This document shows positions 1-7,634 of a stretch of 41,919 bases of DNA, in pieces. The DNA comes from Bacteroidales bacterium (GTDB lineage Bacteria; Bacteroidota; Bacteroidia; Bacteroidales; Bacteroidaceae). Position numbers and translations under genes: made by a program. Below the pieces are notes generated by a model. It worked only from the letters and a program-made list of their open reading frames with translations, was not told the origin of the DNA and searched no databases. Location: assembly GCA_022772475.1 (NCBI GenBank), contig JALEZQ010000069.1:1-41919 (forward strand). Reading direction: 5' to 3'. The first letter of the stretch is position 1, and the number at the start of each line of letters is the position of its first letter.

Positions 1-132
1 GCCCGGCATGGTGGATATTTCCCAGCTTTCACCGATGTGTGGGCCGGCAGGTGGCAACTGCTTGAAGGCGGCGATTTTTTGACCGCCCCACATGGTGGTC
101 TTGAGGATTGGAGAGAACTTGAGCGGGTACAA
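1..132 (-). CDS. manA: Mannose-6-phosphate isomerase, class I, N-terminal part (runs off the window)
   Basis: Only the first 44 codons are present, reading leftward out of the window. The peptide begins LYPLKFSPILKTTMWGG and continues through GPHIGESWEIS, the typical opening of type I phosphomannose isomerases, zinc enzymes that interconvert mannose-6-P and fructose-6-P. No ATG lies in frame between the upstream stop (181-183) and the conserved block, so I chose the TTG at 132-130, which aligns with the usual initiator in front of LYPLKF. It lies 108 bp downstream of the ROK kinase on the same strand and is probably cotranscribed with it. The family assignment is firm; the TTG start is inferred. 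Confidence 0.85.
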   Translation of the reverse strand, partial: MYPLKFSPILKTTMWGGQKIAAFKQLPPAGPHIGESWEISTMPG

Positions 133-240
133 TGGACTAAAATAAAAGTTGAGGGAAAGATTTAGGGAGACGGGGCAAAACTATTGATTGTCTGACCGTC
201 ATGCTGGACGCATTAAATAGTTGGTACACGTCTCTGCGAC

Positions 241-1350
241 CTAACTTTGCCGGTCCAGTTGCGTCAGGGCATAGGTGTAGGCGCCGACGGCCGTGGCTTT
301 GGATGCTCCCATGCGCGAGATGGCAATGCCGATACGCTTTTCGGGGTCGTACTCCACCTCCTCGTCGGTGCCATATATATTTATGCGGCGTACGTTGCCT
401 TTGGCGAATCGGGCGAAGTCGTCCTCGTCGTCGAGGTTATAAACCTTCATCTGCAGGCGGTTCAGTGTTTCGCCCGCCATGGTATGTATCTGTCCGCGGA
501 GCGTCTCGAGCAGGGTGGGCATGAAGTAGCGTGCTGCCGCCGTCATGCCGCCGCCGATGACGATGAGGCCGTCAATGAGGGTGGCCGCGGTGAGGATGGC
601 TTCGCCCGCAATCTCGCCCATGGTGGCAAACGCTTTGCGGGCCGCATCGACGTCACCCGGACGTAGGCCCTCGGCCACTTCAAAGATGTCTTTCGGCTCC
701 AGACCGTGGGCCGGATTGCCCGACACCTCGCCATATACGCGCTTGACGGCACGGATGGCCACGCCGTCTTCGACGATGACGTCGCTGCGGCGTTTGTGGG
801 GCAGACAGAACGTCTCGACGCACGAGTTGTCGCCGCGGTTTAACCGCCCGCCGATGACCGTGCCGATTCCGAAGCCCGTGCCCAGCGTGTAGCCGATGAG
901 GTTGTGGTAGCGCTTGCTGCTTCCCGCCGCGCTGAGCCGCTCATTGATTTCCGGCAGTACGCCCCCTAACGCTTCGCCGTAGGCAAAGAGGTCGCCGTCG
1001 TTGTTGATGAATACGGGAATATGGAAGTGGCGCTCCAGATAGGGGCCGAGGGCCACGCCATCGCGGAAGGAGGGGAAGTTGGGCAGGTAGCCGCCGATGA
1101 TGCCGTGAGGATAGTCGGCAGGGCCGGGGAAGGCGAAACTGATGGCCGCTGGCGTGGCCTTTATTTGGTTCACGACCATCTCGAAACCCAGAACGATGGT
1201 GCGCAAGCACAGGTCCAGGTTGTCGGCATTGGCGGGCAGCGTGATGGGCGTGCCCAGATAGTCCTCGCCCAGCATGGCGCCAAACACCATGTTGGTGCCG
1301 CCGGCGTCAAGGGTGAGCACGATGCGCGAGTCGTTGCGATATTTGTTCAT
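241..1350 (-). CDS. ROK-family sugar kinase (glucokinase-like)
   Basis: A 369-aa ROK kinase that would phosphorylate a hexose or amino-hexose with ATP in the cytoplasm. The phosphate-binding motif DAGGTN is at residues 15-20, a second glycine-rich loop GTGFGIGTVIGG lies mid-protein, and VIGGGM lies in the C-terminal half. The usual ROK zinc motif (GH followed by CxCGxxGCxE) is not visible; the equivalent stretch reads GDNSCVETFCLPHKR, so this is an atypical branch and the substrate cannot be read from sequence. I chose the ATG at 1350 because the kinase fold starts just after it; the open frame continues to 1662 with no family-like sequence. manA follows downstream, which suggests entry of glucose or mannose-type sugars into glycolysis. 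Confidence 0.85.
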   Translation of the reverse strand: MNKYRNDSRIVLTLDAGGTNMVFGAMLGEDYLGTPITLPANADNLDLCLRTIVLGFEMVVNQIKATPAAISFAFPGPADYPHGIIGGYLPNFPSFRDGVALGPYLERHFHIPVFINNDGDLFAYGEALGGVLPEINERLSAAGSSKRYHNLIGYTLGTGFGIGTVIGGRLNRGDNSCVETFCLPHKRRSDVIVEDGVAIRAVKRVYGEVSGNPAHGLEPKDIFEVAEGLRPGDVDAARKAFATMGEIAGEAILTAATLIDGLIVIGGGMTAAARYFMPTLLETLRGQIHTMAGETLNRLQMKVYNLDDEDDFARFAKGNVRRINIYGTDEEVEYDPEKRIGIAISRMGASKATAVGAYTYALTQLDRQS

Positions 1351-1455
1351 AGCGGGAAAAGGTGAGAGTGTGGGGGAGCATCTGTCAATCTGCCCAAACT
1401 GACGATTAATGGCGATCGGGCGTGGCAGGACAGGTTTGCATGCGTATGTTGTCTG

Positions 1456-1463
1456 CAAAGGTA
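1456..1463 (-). promoter_or_regulatory. Bacteroidetes -7 box upstream of the ROK kinase
   Basis: On the minus strand this reads TACCTTTG, a full match to the Bacteroidetes -7 consensus TAnnTTTG, about 105 bp upstream of the ROK start codon. No convincing TTG -33 element sits at the usual spacing, so the promoter may be weak or factor-dependent. Confidence 0.55.
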
Positions 1464-1780
1464 ATGCAAGCGCAAGAAATACGGGGCATGATTTGATGCT
1501 TTTTCTCAGTCTGCCTCGGGGTGTGCTTCTCATTGAGGGGGGGGGCGCATGATGGTGTGGTACGCAGTGTGCAATCACGCCTTTCACAATCGTTAACCTC
1601 GAGAGTGGCCGCGAAACTAACCTCCTGCCTGCACGGTCGAAAATAACGCAAGCATGGCGCACTTAGTTTGGGTTGGTTTCTGTCAAAATCAGAGCCGACG
1701 CCTGCACTTTAGTTAATTCTCTTGAAATTATGGTGCTCCGAGCCCCAAAACGGCCCCTTTCGGTTGGTCAAAGGGCAGGC

Positions 1781-1848
1781 GTTTGGGCGGTCACTGTTTG
1801 GGCGAGAGAAATTTCTGTCGCCCAAACAGGATTTTCTGTCGCCCAAAC
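1781..1848. repeat. Four GTTTGGGCG boxes, two in each orientation, around a 36-bp near-perfect palindrome
   Basis: Boxes read GTTTGGGCG at 1781-1789 and 1796-1804 and, inverted, CGCCCAAAC at 1819-1827 and 1840-1848. The inner pair forms the palindrome 1794-1829: arms CTGTTTGGGCGA and TCGCCCAAACAG flank AGAAATTTCT, itself a perfect palindrome, and 34 of 36 positions are symmetric. Boxes 3 and 4 lie in a 16-bp direct repeat TTTCTGTCGCCCAAAC (1812-1827, 1833-1848) spaced exactly 21 bp. There is no T-run after it, so a terminator is unlikely. An operator for a dimeric protein, or a structured RNA, is more likely. Confidence 0.7.
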
Positions 1849-1917
1849 CGTGCGGGTCAAATGCGATTTCCGCTCGTTGCAACGCTTTTCCGCTTCTATT
1901 TGCTCGGCAGGCACTGT

Positions 1918-1949
1918 TCACGTTTTTGGCCATAAAACTCACGTTTTTG
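1918..1949 (+). repeat. Direct repeat TCACGTTTTTG, two copies 21 bp apart
   Basis: The 11-mer TCACGTTTTTG occurs at 1918-1928 and 1939-1949. The 21-bp spacing equals the spacing of the CGCCCAAAC boxes about 80 bp upstream, which would place the copies on one face of the helix. Function is unknown. Confidence 0.5.
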
Positions 1950-2043
1950 ACATGGTGTGCAATAATTTGGCCACGTCCTCCGCGCCCGCCTTTTTTCATG
2001 TTGACGGGGTGACGCCGGGTAATACGTAGAATGTGGAAAAGAA

Positions 2044-2070
2044 TTTGATAAACGTTATACGTAAATCAAA
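2044..2070. promoter_or_regulatory. Operator-like inverted repeat in the umuD promoter
   Basis: TTTGATAAACGT and ACGTAAATCAAA flank the triplet TAT, giving arms that match at 10 of 12 positions. The repeat ends 9 bp before the umuD -7 box and covers the -33 position, where no good TTG is found. A repressor bound here would block transcription. The obvious candidate is the UmuD-like protein itself, which carries a DNA-binding-type N-terminus; that link is inference. Confidence 0.55.
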
Positions 2071-2079
2071 AATTCGCAT

Positions 2080-2087
2080 TACCTTTG
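2080..2087 (+). promoter_or_regulatory. Bacteroidetes -7 box of the umuDC operon
   Basis: TACCTTTG matches TAnnTTTG exactly and lies 54 bp before the umuD ATG. The inverted repeat at 2044-2070 occupies the space where RNA polymerase would contact the -33 region. Confidence 0.6.
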
Positions 2088-2141
2088 TCCTTGCAAAGCA
2101 TACCCCTTCCTTCGATGTTTTACTCGTAAAGCCTGACCAAC

Positions 2142-2798
2142 ATGCAGGACCAAACCCCTTCTTCCCCTCTTCTCCCTACGCGCGGCGGGCGCCGTCAGGG
2201 TGCAGGCCGCCCCAAGGGCGACAGCCAATTGTTCGCCTTTCGTGCCGGTGGCGAACTGGCGCAGTATATTAATATGCACGACAACAAGAGCCAGTTTGTG
2301 GTCAACTGTATTGAAACGGTGCGGCGTCAGGAGGCATCGGGCGATGATGCCGCGGCTCTGCGCAGCGTGGGGCGCGCTATTCCCGCCACGCGGCTCAGCA
2401 GCGTGCACCTGCCGTTGTTTGACGTGCGTGTGGTGGCCGGTTTCCCCATCCCCTTAGACAGCGATGAGGCGGCGCAGCGCATAGACCTGCTCAAGATGCT
2501 GTGCCCCAATCCTGAAGCCACCTATCTCATTCGCGTGGAGGGAGAGTCGATGCGCGATGCCGACATCCATACGGGCGACATCCTTGTGGTGGACAAGAGC
2601 AACCGCCAGCCCACGCCGCGTCAGGTGGCCATGTGCGAACTGGACGGCGAATATACGGTGAAGTATGTGGAAAAAACCTCAGAGGGCTTTCGTCTCATCC
2701 CCGCCAATACCGACTATCCCGCCATCGAAGTGGGGCCGGGTAACCGTTTTTCCGTATGGGGCGTCGTGACGTACGTCATCCACAGTCCGCGCCACTGA
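2142..2798 (+). CDS. umuD: UmuD/LexA-like S24 self-cleaving protein with an N-terminal ribbon-helix-helix-like region
   Basis: This is a 218-aa protein, well above the roughly 140 aa of enterobacterial UmuD. The C-terminal S24 peptidase half has the UmuD-type cleavage site VVAGFPIP (scissile bond A99-G100), nucleophile Ser136 in GESM and general base Lys174 in TVKYVEK; the Ser-Lys spacing fits the family. Residues 15-65 contain GGRRQGAGRPKG followed by a strand and two helices, like ribbon-helix-helix DNA-binding proteins. That makes it look like a repressor and polymerase subunit in one. RecA-stimulated cleavage would remove the DNA-binding part, relieving repression at 2044-2070 and yielding the mature subunit for UmuC. 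The S24 assignment is firm; the repressor role is inference. umuC follows after 34 bp. Confidence 0.88.
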   Translation: MQDQTPSSPLLPTRGGRRQGAGRPKGDSQLFAFRAGGELAQYINMHDNKSQFVVNCIETVRRQEASGDDAAALRSVGRAIPATRLSSVHLPLFDVRVVAGFPIPLDSDEAAQRIDLLKMLCPNPEATYLIRVEGESMRDADIHTGDILVVDKSNRQPTPRQVAMCELDGEYTVKYVEKTSEGFRLIPANTDYPAIEVGPGNRFSVWGVVTYVIHSPRH

Positions 2799-2832
2799 CC
2801 CTCACCCTTCACCTTGGTATAATACGTCCCCC

Positions 2833-4101
2833 ATGTATGCCCTTGTAGATTGCAACAGTTTCTTCTGCTCGGTCGAGAAAGTGTTTCATCCCGGCCTGGA
2901 AGGTGTGCCCGTATGCGTGCTCTCGTCGGGCGACGGGTGTATTGTGGCCCTCACGCCCGAGGCCAAGGCGTTGGGACTGCGCCGCGGCGACCCCTTGTTT
3001 CGCGTGCAGCACATCGTGCGTGCCGGTGGCGTGCGGGTCTTCTCGGGCAACATGGTGCTCTATGCCGCCATGTCCCGACGGGTGATGCAGGTGCTGCGCC
3101 GCCATATCGGCGCTGTCGAGACCTACAGCATCGACGAGAGTTTCTGCGACCTGCGCGGCCTTGGCAGCGGCGAGGCACTGGTGCACTTCATGCACCGGGT
3201 GGTGGATGACGTGAAGCGCTGTACCGACATTCCTGTCAGCGCCGGCATTGCCCCCACCAAGACGTTGGCCAAGATGGCCAGCAAATTTGCCAAGCAGTAT
3301 AAGGGCTACCGCTCGGTGTGCCTCATCGACAGCGAGGAGAAGCGGCTGCGAGCGCTGTCGCTCTTTCCCCTTGACGACGTGTGGGGCATCGGGCCGCGCA
3401 CCTATGCGGCGCTCCGTGCCGGCGGGATGGACACCGCCCTCGACTTTGCCCGGCAGAGCGGGCGCTGGGTGCGCAGCCGTTTCGCCCTGCCTGTCTATCG
3501 CACTTGGCTCGAACTGCAGGGCCATCCCTGCATCGACACCTCCGAGGTGGCGCGGCGCGGCCAGATATGCCGCAGCCGCTCGTTTGGGCAGATGGTCAAC
3601 GATGTGGAGCACCTGAGCGAGGCGGTGGCCCGTTTTGCCACGGGCTGTGCCTGTTCGTTGCGGTCCGAGGGCAGCGTGGCCGGCAGCGTCACGGTGTTTG
3701 TGTCGAGCAACGTCTATCGCACAGACCTCGCGCAGCACCAGCAGGCCGACACAGCCACCTTCCAGGTGCCCACGGCCGACACACTCGAGATTGTCCGCGC
3801 GGCGCTGTCCGTGCTGCGCCGAATGTACAGGCCGGGCGTGTGGTACAAGAAAGCCGGCGTCATCCTTTCTCAGGTTCAGGCTGCCAACCCCTGCCAACTG
3901 AACCTCTTCGATCCCATCTCCCGCCGGCCCCAGCGTATGGCGTTGATGCGCACCATCGATGCCCTGAACGGTCGCTTCGGTCTGGCCAGCGTCCATACGG
4001 CCATCGACATGGGCAAGGACAGTCCGTGGCATGCGCGGTGCGACTACCGCAGTCCCAACTACCTGACCGACCTGAATGACATCCTCAGAGTGAGGATATA
4101 G
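2833..4101 (+). CDS. umuC: Y-family translesion DNA polymerase (Pol V catalytic subunit UmuC)
   Basis: This 422-aa protein has the Y-family palm motif YALVDCNSFF (metal ligand Asp6) and SIDESF (Asp101, Glu102), a helix-hairpin-helix region around DDVWGIGPRTYAAL, a little-finger domain, and the UmuC-specific C-terminal tail ending in RSPNYLTDLNDI. It copies damaged DNA with low fidelity when activated by processed UmuD. It follows umuD by 34 bp in one operon and ends at a strong hairpin terminator. The length is normal for UmuC and no catalytic residue is missing. Confidence 0.95.
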   Translation: MYALVDCNSFFCSVEKVFHPGLEGVPVCVLSSGDGCIVALTPEAKALGLRRGDPLFRVQHIVRAGGVRVFSGNMVLYAAMSRRVMQVLRRHIGAVETYSIDESFCDLRGLGSGEALVHFMHRVVDDVKRCTDIPVSAGIAPTKTLAKMASKFAKQYKGYRSVCLIDSEEKRLRALSLFPLDDVWGIGPRTYAALRAGGMDTALDFARQSGRWVRSRFALPVYRTWLELQGHPCIDTSEVARRGQICRSRSFGQMVNDVEHLSEAVARFATGCACSLRSEGSVAGSVTVFVSSNVYRTDLAQHQQADTATFQVPTADTLEIVRAALSVLRRMYRPGVWYKKAGVILSQVQAANPCQLNLFDPISRRPQRMALMRTIDALNGRFGLASVHTAIDMGKDSPWHARCDYRSPNYLTDLNDILRVRI

Positions 4102-4103
4102 AG

Positions 4104-4146
4104 AAAGTCCTGTGGCGCCCTTGCTCTTGGGCGCCACAGGACTTTT
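4104..4146 (+). terminator. Intrinsic terminator of umuDC
   Basis: A perfect 17-bp inverted repeat, AAAGTCCTGTGGCGCCC at 4104-4120 and its complement at 4129-4145, encloses an 8-nt loop and ends in TTTT. It starts 2 bp after the umuC stop. The matching A-run on the left makes it potentially bidirectional between converging genes. Confidence 0.9.
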
Positions 4147-4153
4147 GAATAAG

Positions 4154-4185
4154 ACCCATGGGGAAGCGGCGGCCTCCCCATGGGT
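4154..4185 (-). terminator. Terminator-like hairpin after the DXS-like gene
   Basis: ACCCATGGGGA (4154-4164) pairs perfectly with TCCCCATGGGT (4175-4185) around a 10-nt loop, 4 bp beyond the stop codon of the leftward gene. The U-tract on the minus strand is weak (CTTATTC), so it may act together with the neighbouring bidirectional hairpin. Confidence 0.65.
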
Positions 4186-4189
4186 GTGC

Positions 4190-5953
4190 TTAATGTGATG
4201 CGGACAAGGACTGCACGATGTCCTCGGCAATCATGGTGTCCACAAGCCTGTGGGCGGCCAGAAACTCGGCGGGCGCGTAGCGGTCAACAAACTGCTTGCG
4301 GGCGCCGTAGCAGAGCGTCCTCACTGCCGTCGGGCCGTAGTGGCGGGCTATCTTCTCGCCGAAGCCGCCGTCGAGCACGCCGTCTTCCAGCGTCACTACC
4401 AGTCGGTGATCCGTGGCGAGGCTATCCAGCAGGGCGGCGTCCGTGCCCGAGATGAAGCGCGGGTTGACGAGCGTGGCATGAATGCCTCGGCCTTCAAGCA
4501 GACGGCATACCTGCTGACCGAGGGCGAAGAAGTTTCCGAGGGCCAGGATGGCGACGTCCTTGCCGCGGCAGACTACCTCGTAGGTGTTGAGCGCGGAGAA
4601 GTCGGTCGGCACGGGGCGGTCGGCGGCTGCCACCGGACCGAAGGGCACGCGGATGGCTACGGGATGTTCGCGGTAGTCGATGCTCCAGTCGAGCATGGCC
4701 AGATACTCCTCGCGGTTCGTCGGCGCAAGATAGACCAGATTGGGGATGTTGGCCAGCAGGGGGATGTCGAAGTGGCAGAGGTGCGTCACGTCGGTCATTG
4801 AGGTGAGCGAGCCCCACAGCACGAGCAGCGTGGCGGGGTTGTCGTTGATGCAGAGGTCCTGCGAGACTTGGTCGTAGGCGCGCTGGATGAACGAACTGCA
4901 CACGCCAAATACGGGTTTGCCGCCGGCCTTGGCAATGCCCGACGCCAGGGCCACGGCATGCTCTTCGGCGATGCCGACATCGACAAACTGTCTGCCCGCA
5001 GCCTGTCGGCGCTCCGGCGTCCAGTTCCAAATGCCGGGCGTTCCTGCCGTGATGGTGCAGATGGCAGGGTCTTGCTTCATCCGCTGCAGCAGATGCGCGG
5101 CCGTCAGTTCGTCGTAGGTTTCGGCGGGCGCGGGGTGGAGCAGTTCGCCCGTGGCGCTGTCGAAGGGTGCGCTCCAGTGCCAGCGCTCCTTGTCCTGCTC
5201 GGCCGGCGCATAGCCCTTGCCCTTCAGCGTATTGATGTGTACCACGATGGGGTGGTCGGTGTCCTTTACTTTCTTGAAGGCGTCGATGAGCGCCCCGATG
5301 TCGTTGCCCTTGTCAACATAGAGGTAGTCCAGGCCCATGGCGCGGAACAGGTTGTTGCTGCACTGTCCGTTCGAGAGCCTGAGTTCCGCAAGGTTTTGGT
5401 AGAGTCCGCCGTGGTTCTCGGCGATAGACATCTGGTTGTCGTTCACGACGATGATGAAGTTCGTGCCGAGTTCGGCCGCCCAGTCCAGGCCCTCCAGCGC
5501 CTCGCCGCCGCTGAGCGAGCCGTCGCCGACAATGGCAATGACGTTGCCGTGCTCTCCCTTCAAGTCGCGCCCCTTGGCCAGACCGCCTGCCAGACTCACC
5601 GCCGTCGAGGTGTGACCGATGATGAAGTGGTCGTGCGCGCTCTCGGAAGGCTCACTGTAGCCCGACACGTCGTCGTAGTGGTCGGCGTTGATAAATGCTC
5701 CGGCGCGGCCAGTCAGCATCTTGTGCGGATAGCTCTGGTGCGACACGTCAAAGACTATCTTGTCCTCGGGCGAAGAGAACACATAGTGCATGGCGATGGT
5801 GGCCTCGACCATGCCCAGGTTGGGACCGCAGTGGCCGCCATGGTGGCTTACTTTCTCGATGAGGAGCGTGCGTATCTCGGCGGCGAGCGCAGCCATTTCC
5901 TCTAAGGACAGACGCTTGACGTCGGCCGGCGATTGTATGTTTTCTATAATCAT
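4190..5953 (-). CDS. DXS-like thiamine-diphosphate enzyme (1-deoxy-D-xylulose-5-phosphate synthase family)
   Basis: This 587-aa protein has the full DXS architecture: a TPP-binding module with GDGSLSGGEALEG (GDG at 143-145) and NDNQMSIAEN, a pyrimidine domain with the catalytic Glu330 in VGIAEEHA and SSFIQRAYDQ, and a transketolase C-terminal domain. DXS joins pyruvate and glyceraldehyde-3-P at the start of non-mevalonate isoprenoid and thiamine synthesis. It is about 35-50 aa shorter than typical DXS because the linker after NDNQMSIAEN is reduced. The usual DRAGLVGADGPTHQG block is also rewritten as LWGSLTSMTDVTHLCHFD, keeping an Asp, Thr and His but not the arginine. It may be a second DXS-type paralogue with altered donor or acceptor use. 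The ATG at 5953 fits the family. Confidence 0.8.
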   Translation of the reverse strand: MIIENIQSPADVKRLSLEEMAALAAEIRTLLIEKVSHHGGHCGPNLGMVEATIAMHYVFSSPEDKIVFDVSHQSYPHKMLTGRAGAFINADHYDDVSGYSEPSESAHDHFIIGHTSTAVSLAGGLAKGRDLKGEHGNVIAIVGDGSLSGGEALEGLDWAAELGTNFIIVVNDNQMSIAENHGGLYQNLAELRLSNGQCSNNLFRAMGLDYLYVDKGNDIGALIDAFKKVKDTDHPIVVHINTLKGKGYAPAEQDKERWHWSAPFDSATGELLHPAPAETYDELTAAHLLQRMKQDPAICTITAGTPGIWNWTPERRQAAGRQFVDVGIAEEHAVALASGIAKAGGKPVFGVCSSFIQRAYDQVSQDLCINDNPATLLVLWGSLTSMTDVTHLCHFDIPLLANIPNLVYLAPTNREEYLAMLDWSIDYREHPVAIRVPFGPVAAADRPVPTDFSALNTYEVVCRGKDVAILALGNFFALGQQVCRLLEGRGIHATLVNPRFISGTDAALLDSLATDHRLVVTLEDGVLDGGFGEKIARHYGPTAVRTLCYGARKQFVDRYAPAEFLAAHRLVDTMIAEDIVQSLSASH

Positions 5954-5979
5954 AGGTACGTTAAGTTTTTAATGCGAGG

Positions 5980-5987
5980 CAAAGGTA
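5980..5987 (-). promoter_or_regulatory. -7 box of the DXS-like gene
   Basis: On the minus strand this reads TACCTTTG, an exact TAnnTTTG match, 27 bp before the ATG. A TTG lies about 20 bp upstream on the same strand. Confidence 0.6.
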
Positions 5988-6128
5988 CGGCAACAATGCC
6001 AAAGCCGCAATACCTCAGCTTAGGAAAGACTAACCAATTTGTTTACCCTCCCCCCTTCCCCATGCATTTCCTGCTACCAAGCCCGGCTGATTTTGGGGAG
6101 GTGGTGCAGAATCAATCACAAAATCTTC

Positions 6129-6157
6129 TTGCCATTCAAAACAAGTAGTTACCTTTG
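6129..6157 (+). promoter_or_regulatory. Bacteroidetes promoter of the membrane AraC-type regulator
   Basis: TTG (6129-6131), an 18-bp spacer, then TACCTTTG (6150-6157) form a complete -33/-7 promoter. The predicted leader is about 100 nt. Confidence 0.65.
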
Positions 6158-6262
6158 CTGTAAGTAAAGGAAGATATACGGATATTATTTCATTTACTTG
6201 CAAGATTTGCCTTCTTCGCCTTCGGAGAATAACGGTTATACTTTATATTGAGACATGGCATA

Positions 6263-7405
6263 ATGACTTCATTATTCACATTACAACTGGTTTGCTGTAC
6301 GGTGTCGGCCTTGCTGGCCTTTCAACTTGCTTTCTCAAGCCTGCAGGTGAGATGGAAAATGCGTCGCTACGAGGTGTCGCGATGGTTGCTGTTTACCTCT
6401 ATGGTTCTGATCTCAGTCCACTATCTCTTGCAGATGACCCAAGGGCTGCGAGCTCAGGGCTCCGACGTGGGGGCCGTAATCAACATTCTGTTCTATACTC
6501 CTGTTTCTTTTGCAATCACGCTTTCGATTGTCAACGTCGAAAGCACGGCCAACAACTTGCGCCGCTATTGCCTGCGCAGCGCCGTGGCATACGTGCTCAT
6601 CATCGCTCTCTTCGTCATTGGCGTGCTGTACAACCGCAGTCTGCACATCGGCAACCTGCTGTATGCCATGCTTGGACTTTTCGTCGTCAGCATGGTCTAT
6701 TTCATTGTCGTCATACGCCACGAGACGGCCCAGCGAACAAAAAAGCTCCAGCAGACTTACGGCAGCGACCTCATTCCCTTCTTGCGATATTCTCGGGTCA
6801 GCCTTACGCTGCTGTATTTCACGGCTGTCCTTCTCCCTATAATTATTCTCTACGACACCTTATTATTATATATAGGGCCATTGATGCTGCTCACCATCGT
6901 ATTCTTCATCCAATCGTTCATTTCCTTGGGCTACTATATTATCCCGAAAGAAAATACCGAGGAGACGAACGAGGAAAAGGCGAGCGCGGCCAATGGTGCC
7001 GGCGGCAGCACAGACGGTAATGCAGCGGCCGGCATTCCGGTATGTGAGGCGGCCACCGGACTTTCTGATGAAAGAAGACGACAGATAGAGCAGCGGCTCA
7101 GCCAATGGTGCGCTGAAAAGCACTACCAGAACTGCAACGCCACTATCTTCTCCTTGGCTACAGACATTGGCTGTAATAAGAATGAGCTGACAGAATACTT
7201 CAACCAGTCGGTACACCCCAACTTCCGCACATGGCTCAGCGACATCCGATTCAACGAGGCCATGCGCATGATGAAGGCTTTCCCGGCCTACAGCAACGAT
7301 GCCATCTCGGCCGAGTGCGGATTCTCTTCACACACGCAGATCTACCGTCTCTTCAAACAGAAAACCGGCCTTTCGCCCAGCCAATGGCGCGACAAGTTCG
7401 CCTAA
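6263..7405 (+). CDS. Membrane-anchored AraC-family transcriptional regulator
   Basis: This is a protein of about 380 aa. The N-terminal two-thirds contain about seven hydrophobic helices, for example FTLQLVCCTVSALLAFQLAF, LLYAMLGLFVVSMVYFIVV and LLPIIILYDTLLLYI. A polar Ala/Gly-rich linker follows, and then a C-terminal AraC/XylS double helix-turn-helix ending in ISAECGFSSHTQIYRLFKQK and TGLSPSQWRDKF. It is likely to sense a signal in or across the inner membrane and bind DNA directly; this architecture is common in Prevotella-like genomes. I chose the ATG at 6263 over an in-frame TTG at 6248. It is followed by its own terminator, then by three genes on the same strand (7635-10912) that are plausible targets, though no binding site is proven. 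Confidence 0.85.
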   Translation: MTSLFTLQLVCCTVSALLAFQLAFSSLQVRWKMRRYEVSRWLLFTSMVLISVHYLLQMTQGLRAQGSDVGAVINILFYTPVSFAITLSIVNVESTANNLRRYCLRSAVAYVLIIALFVIGVLYNRSLHIGNLLYAMLGLFVVSMVYFIVVIRHETAQRTKKLQQTYGSDLIPFLRYSRVSLTLLYFTAVLLPIIILYDTLLLYIGPLMLLTIVFFIQSFISLGYYIIPKENTEETNEEKASAANGAGGSTDGNAAAGIPVCEAATGLSDERRRQIEQRLSQWCAEKHYQNCNATIFSLATDIGCNKNELTEYFNQSVHPNFRTWLSDIRFNEAMRMMKAFPAYSNDAISAECGFSSHTQIYRLFKQKTGLSPSQWRDKFA

Positions 7406-7459
7406 AAGCCGCTCCCCAACCTGCATAAACATTGGTGTGGAGATAAGGTCTGTTCAGTC

Positions 7460-7501
7460 CTCCCGGAGCCTCCCTTACCCTGATGGGAGGAAATCCGGGA
7501 G
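7460..7501 (+). other. Two-tier hairpin between the regulator gene and its terminator
   Basis: CTCCCGGA (7460-7467) pairs with TCCGGGAG (7494-7501), and inside it CCTCCC (7469-7474) pairs with GGGAGG (7485-7490). It lies 55 bp after the AraC stop codon and just before the terminator. It could stabilise the 3' end of the mRNA or be a small structured RNA. Confidence 0.5.
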
Positions 7502-7516
7502 TCGCTTTAGTCTTTT

Positions 7517-7552
7517 AAGGTGTTGCATTCGTTGGAATGCAACACCTTTTTT
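7517..7552 (+). terminator. Intrinsic terminator of the AraC-type regulator
   Basis: AAGGTGTTGCATTC (7517-7530) and GAATGCAACACCTT (7535-7548) form a perfect stem with a 4-nt GTTG loop, running into TTTTTT. Confidence 0.92.
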
Positions 7553-7634
7553 GATACAAAAGCAACAACCATCTTACCAATGCAACGGCCTTCATCGCCC
7601 AAAACGCCACAACTTTGTCAAAAAATAAAAGAAT

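Larger units (their letters stand above)
1464..2043. other. Long divergent intergenic region without a convincing gene
   Basis: Nearly 800 bp separate the ROK kinase from umuD. The open frames here give low-complexity or non-family peptides and I do not call them. The region holds a run of nine G (1537-1545), a CCCTTT/AAAGGG inverted repeat around 1755-1775, the four-box palindromic cluster at 1781-1848 and a 21-bp-spaced direct repeat at 1918-1949, all annotated separately where strong. It looks regulatory or like remnant non-coding sequence. Confidence 0.5.

Noticed and set aside
1351-1662. N-terminal extension of the ROK kinase open frame
   Set aside because: The extension runs through the promoter box at 1456-1463 and the G-run, and matches no ROK sequence; the ATG at 1350 fits the family.
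1673-2029. Overlapping open frames of about 96-118 codons between ROK and umuD
   Set aside because: They read through the palindromic boxes and homopolymers, overlap on both strands and give no recognisable protein.
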